Origin: Rhizobium sp. 16-449-1b
GTDB lineage: Bacteria; Pseudomonadota; Alphaproteobacteria; Rhizobiales; Rhizobiaceae
NCBI RefSeq assembly: GCF_017741935.1
Contig: NZ_JAGHMH010000003.1
Span: 1 to 64,000 of the forward strand
Length of the DNA: 64,000 nt
Direction: 5' to 3'
Shown: positions 62,425-64,000 of the stretch, piece by piece
Position numbering within the stretch: position 1 is the first letter of the stretch
How the letters are laid out: each line of letters begins with the position of its first letter
Notes under the pieces: model-generated
What the model was told of the DNA's origin: nothing
The model's database searches: none
The model's input: only the letters and a program-made list of their open reading frames with translations
Made by a program: the position numbers and the translations under genes

Positions 62425-64000
62425 TCAGAACGGCGTGGTTCTGGCGGGCAGGGCGGGTACGTCCAGATGGTCAGGCTCCAGCCCCTGCTTGGCGCGCTCG
62501 ACTGCCATCTCGTAGGCTGTCTCGAGGTGCCGGCAGAAGCGTTCCGCGTCGAACAGCGGTTTGATCATCCTGTTGTCGTCGATCTTCTGCTTGAACTCGG
62601 CGATGCGCTCGGGGTTCTCGTAAAGCCCGACAGCCATGTCCTCGTAGCCCTGTGCATCATCGGCCACCAGTTCGGGCAACCCGATCGCGTTCAGCAGGCT
62701 CTCGGTCACGCGCGAGGCGAAGTTGGTGCCTTTCAACGTCAGAACGGGCAAGCCGCCCCAGAGTTGCTCCGACGTCGTGGTGTGGCCGTTATAGGGCCAG
62801 GTATCGAGCGCGAGATCGGCTGCCTGCTGCCTGTCGATGTGGCTGCGATAATCCGCGTGCCCGCAGAAGACGAGACGCTTGGCGGGAATTCCGCGGCTTT
62901 TGAGATATTCGCGAAGATTGGCTTCCGTCTGCTTCGAGACCGCCATCATCCAAAGCACGCTGTTCGGCGCCCGGCGAAGCACGTTGCACCAGACGTCAAC
63001 CGTTTCCGGCGTGATCTTGCGGCTGGCATTGAAGGAGGCGAAGACGAACTTGTCGTCGGGCAGGCCGAACTCGCCGCGGTCCACGAAGCCGGGTGTCGGC
63101 CGGTGGAAGGGGTCGTTCGGCTGGTAGGTGTCCGGCAGCCGGATGAATTTCTCATGATAATGCGGGCGCGAGGAATCGGGCAGAACGAACCGGTCGCCGA
63201 TGATATAGTCGACATCCGTGTTCGTGGCGCTGCCCGGAAAGCCGAGCCAGGAAATCTGGATCGGGGCGGGCCCCTTGTTCAGAACGTGATAGCGCGTTTC
63301 GAATGTCGGCCCCTTGAGATCGACCAGAATATCGATCCCGTCGGCTCGCATCCGCTCGGCCATCGCCGCGTCGGATAGATCACCCACTTCGACAACCCGG
63401 CCCCAAAGGCTTCGGTCGAAGGTATTGTGCTCCAGGTTCGAGGCGCGCGAATGGCAATAGAGCGTGATGTCGAATCGGTCCCTGTCGTGGAGCTCCAGGA
63501 CACGGCCCATCAGCTTCATGGTCGCGTGTTGCTCGAAGAGGTCGTTGGAGAGGTAGCCGACGCGGATCTTATCCGCCCACTGATGCGGTCGTGTGCGTCG
63601 TGCGGTCGTCTGCTCGGCCGTCACGGCGTTGTTCATGCTCGACGTCATGCGATTGAGCGCTTCGTCGCCACACCACTGAAGATTATAGAATTCGCTCTCA
63701 TGGTGCAGGAACGCGGTCTGGCCATTGGCGATCAACTCGTCGATGATCTGCTTGTGCAGCTTGATACTCGTCAGATCGCTGACATGTCTGGCGAACATCA
63801 GATAGAGGAAACGCAGCGGCACCAGCTTCGGGAAGCGCTTGAACAGGTTGCGGATCAGCAGCGCCTGGGTTTCGTCGCTCGGGTCGTTCTTGAGCAATCG
63901 GATGGCAAGCAGCGTGTGGTCACTGTTGCTGCTTTCCGCGAGCACTTTGACGAAGGGGCTGAGCAACTCTTCCTGGCCGCGCTTCTTGTAGATCGAGGCC
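62425..64000 (-). CDS. SPINDLY/O-GlcNAc-transferase-like protein (family 41 glycosyltransferase), 5' end outside the window
   Basis: At least 525 residues are visible; the reading frame stays open to the window edge with no stop, so the N-terminus lies outside. The visible part starts with helical, TPR-like sequence, followed by the catalytic region of family 41: IRVGYLSNDLFEQHATMKLM, GIDILVDLKGPTFETRYHV, PIQISWLGFPGSATNTDVDYIIGD and the late LALDTWPYNGHTTTSEQLWGGLPVLTL. Such enzymes add GlcNAc-like sugars to Ser/Thr of proteins. Its place at the end of the flagellar run makes flagellin a plausible but unproven target. It converges on fliP. Confidence 0.85.
   Translation of the reverse strand, partial: ASIYKKRGQEELLSPFVKVLAESSNSDHTLLAIRLLKNDPSDETQALLIRNLFKRFPKLVPLRFLYLMFARHVSDLTSIKLHKQIIDELIANGQTAFLHHESEFYNLQWCGDEALNRMTSSMNNAVTAEQTTARRTRPHQWADKIRVGYLSNDLFEQHATMKLMGRVLELHDRDRFDITLYCHSRASNLEHNTFDRSLWGRVVEVGDLSDAAMAERMRADGIDILVDLKGPTFETRYHVLNKGPAPIQISWLGFPGSATNTDVDYIIGDRFVLPDSSRPHYHEKFIRLPDTYQPNDPFHRPTPGFVDRGEFGLPDDKFVFASFNASRKITPETVDVWCNVLRRAPNSVLWMMAVSKQTEANLREYLKSRGIPAKRLVFCGHADYRSHIDRQQAADLALDTWPYNGHTTTSEQLWGGLPVLTLKGTNFASRVTESLLNAIGLPELVADDAQGYEDMAVGLYENPERIAEFKQKIDDNRMIKPLFDAERFCRHLETAYEMAVERAKQGLEPDHLDVPALPARTTPF

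Noticed and set aside
1..64000. Search for CRISPR arrays, insertion sequences, prophage genes, rRNA and replication origins
   Set aside because: No regularly spaced repeats, transposase, integrase, phage structural genes or rRNA sequence were seen. The two tRNA genes show no flanking direct repeats or integrase.

Overview
The window looks like one continuous, GC-rich (about 60 percent by eye) stretch of the chromosome of an alphaproteobacterium of the family Rhizobiaceae (Rhizobium/Agrobacterium/Ensifer lineage). The evidence is the order murA-DUF2948-hisD-UPF0262-phosphatase-infA-maf-yacG-tRNA-Phe, a fused SecDF, DUF982 and BON-type small proteins, a che operon of the icpA-cheS-cheY1-cheA-cheW-cheR-cheB-cheY2-cheD-cheT type, and flagellar regulators visN and visR next to fliF and flhB. 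I see no insertion sequence, prophage, CRISPR array, rRNA operon or plasmid-type origin.

Layout. Positions 287-4353: a hydroxyisobutyryl-CoA-hydrolase-like enzyme, then a run of small lipoproteins, secreted proteins and membrane peptides. 4472-10713: tRNA-Thr, the conserved housekeeping block murA to yacG, and tRNA-Phe. 10832-15736: a lone flagellin gene on the minus strand, then small hypothetical proteins, an OsmC protein and a DMT exporter. 15742-19277: a minus-strand surface-polysaccharide group (pyruvyltransferase-like protein, flippase, family 2 glycosyltransferase), with an unusually AT-rich 5' region. 19852-28442: a dense signal-transduction block. It holds a membrane PAS kinase, a single-domain receiver, a hybrid kinase and a fused dioxygenase-like/esterase protein in one minus-strand run, followed by another receiver, a LuxR-type regulator coupled to a further receiver, and a small kinase. 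28552-35207: secDF, a KefB/C-type antiporter, an HTH protein and a family 39 glycosyltransferase.

Positions 35853-62323 are devoted to motility. The che operon (35853-44213) holds a soluble globin-coupled receptor, the CheA/CheW core, the CheR/CheB/CheD adaptation enzymes, two CheY proteins and the accessory proteins CheS and CheT. fliF follows, ending in a clear terminator. visN and visR are expected to be the top regulators of the regulon. A minus-strand operon motA-fliM-fliN-fliG-(spacer)-flhB-hypothetical encodes the stator, switch and export gate. A plus-strand run flgF-fliI-hypothetical-flgBC-fliE-flgG-flgA-flgI-motE-flgH-fliL-fliP builds rod, rings and export apparatus. Many genes overlap by 1-4 bases (ATGA or TAATG), which points to translational coupling. 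The window ends inside a minus-strand SPINDLY/O-GlcNAc-transferase-like gene whose start lies outside.

The points most worth a second look are the signalling block tied to a dioxygenase-esterase fusion with no classical output regulator; a CheZ-like DxxxQ motif and acidic-aromatic tail in CheT; a globin-type chemoreceptor that seems to lack the haem-binding histidine; a FliM without the usual CheY-binding N-terminus; and several small genes, two of them under 50 residues.
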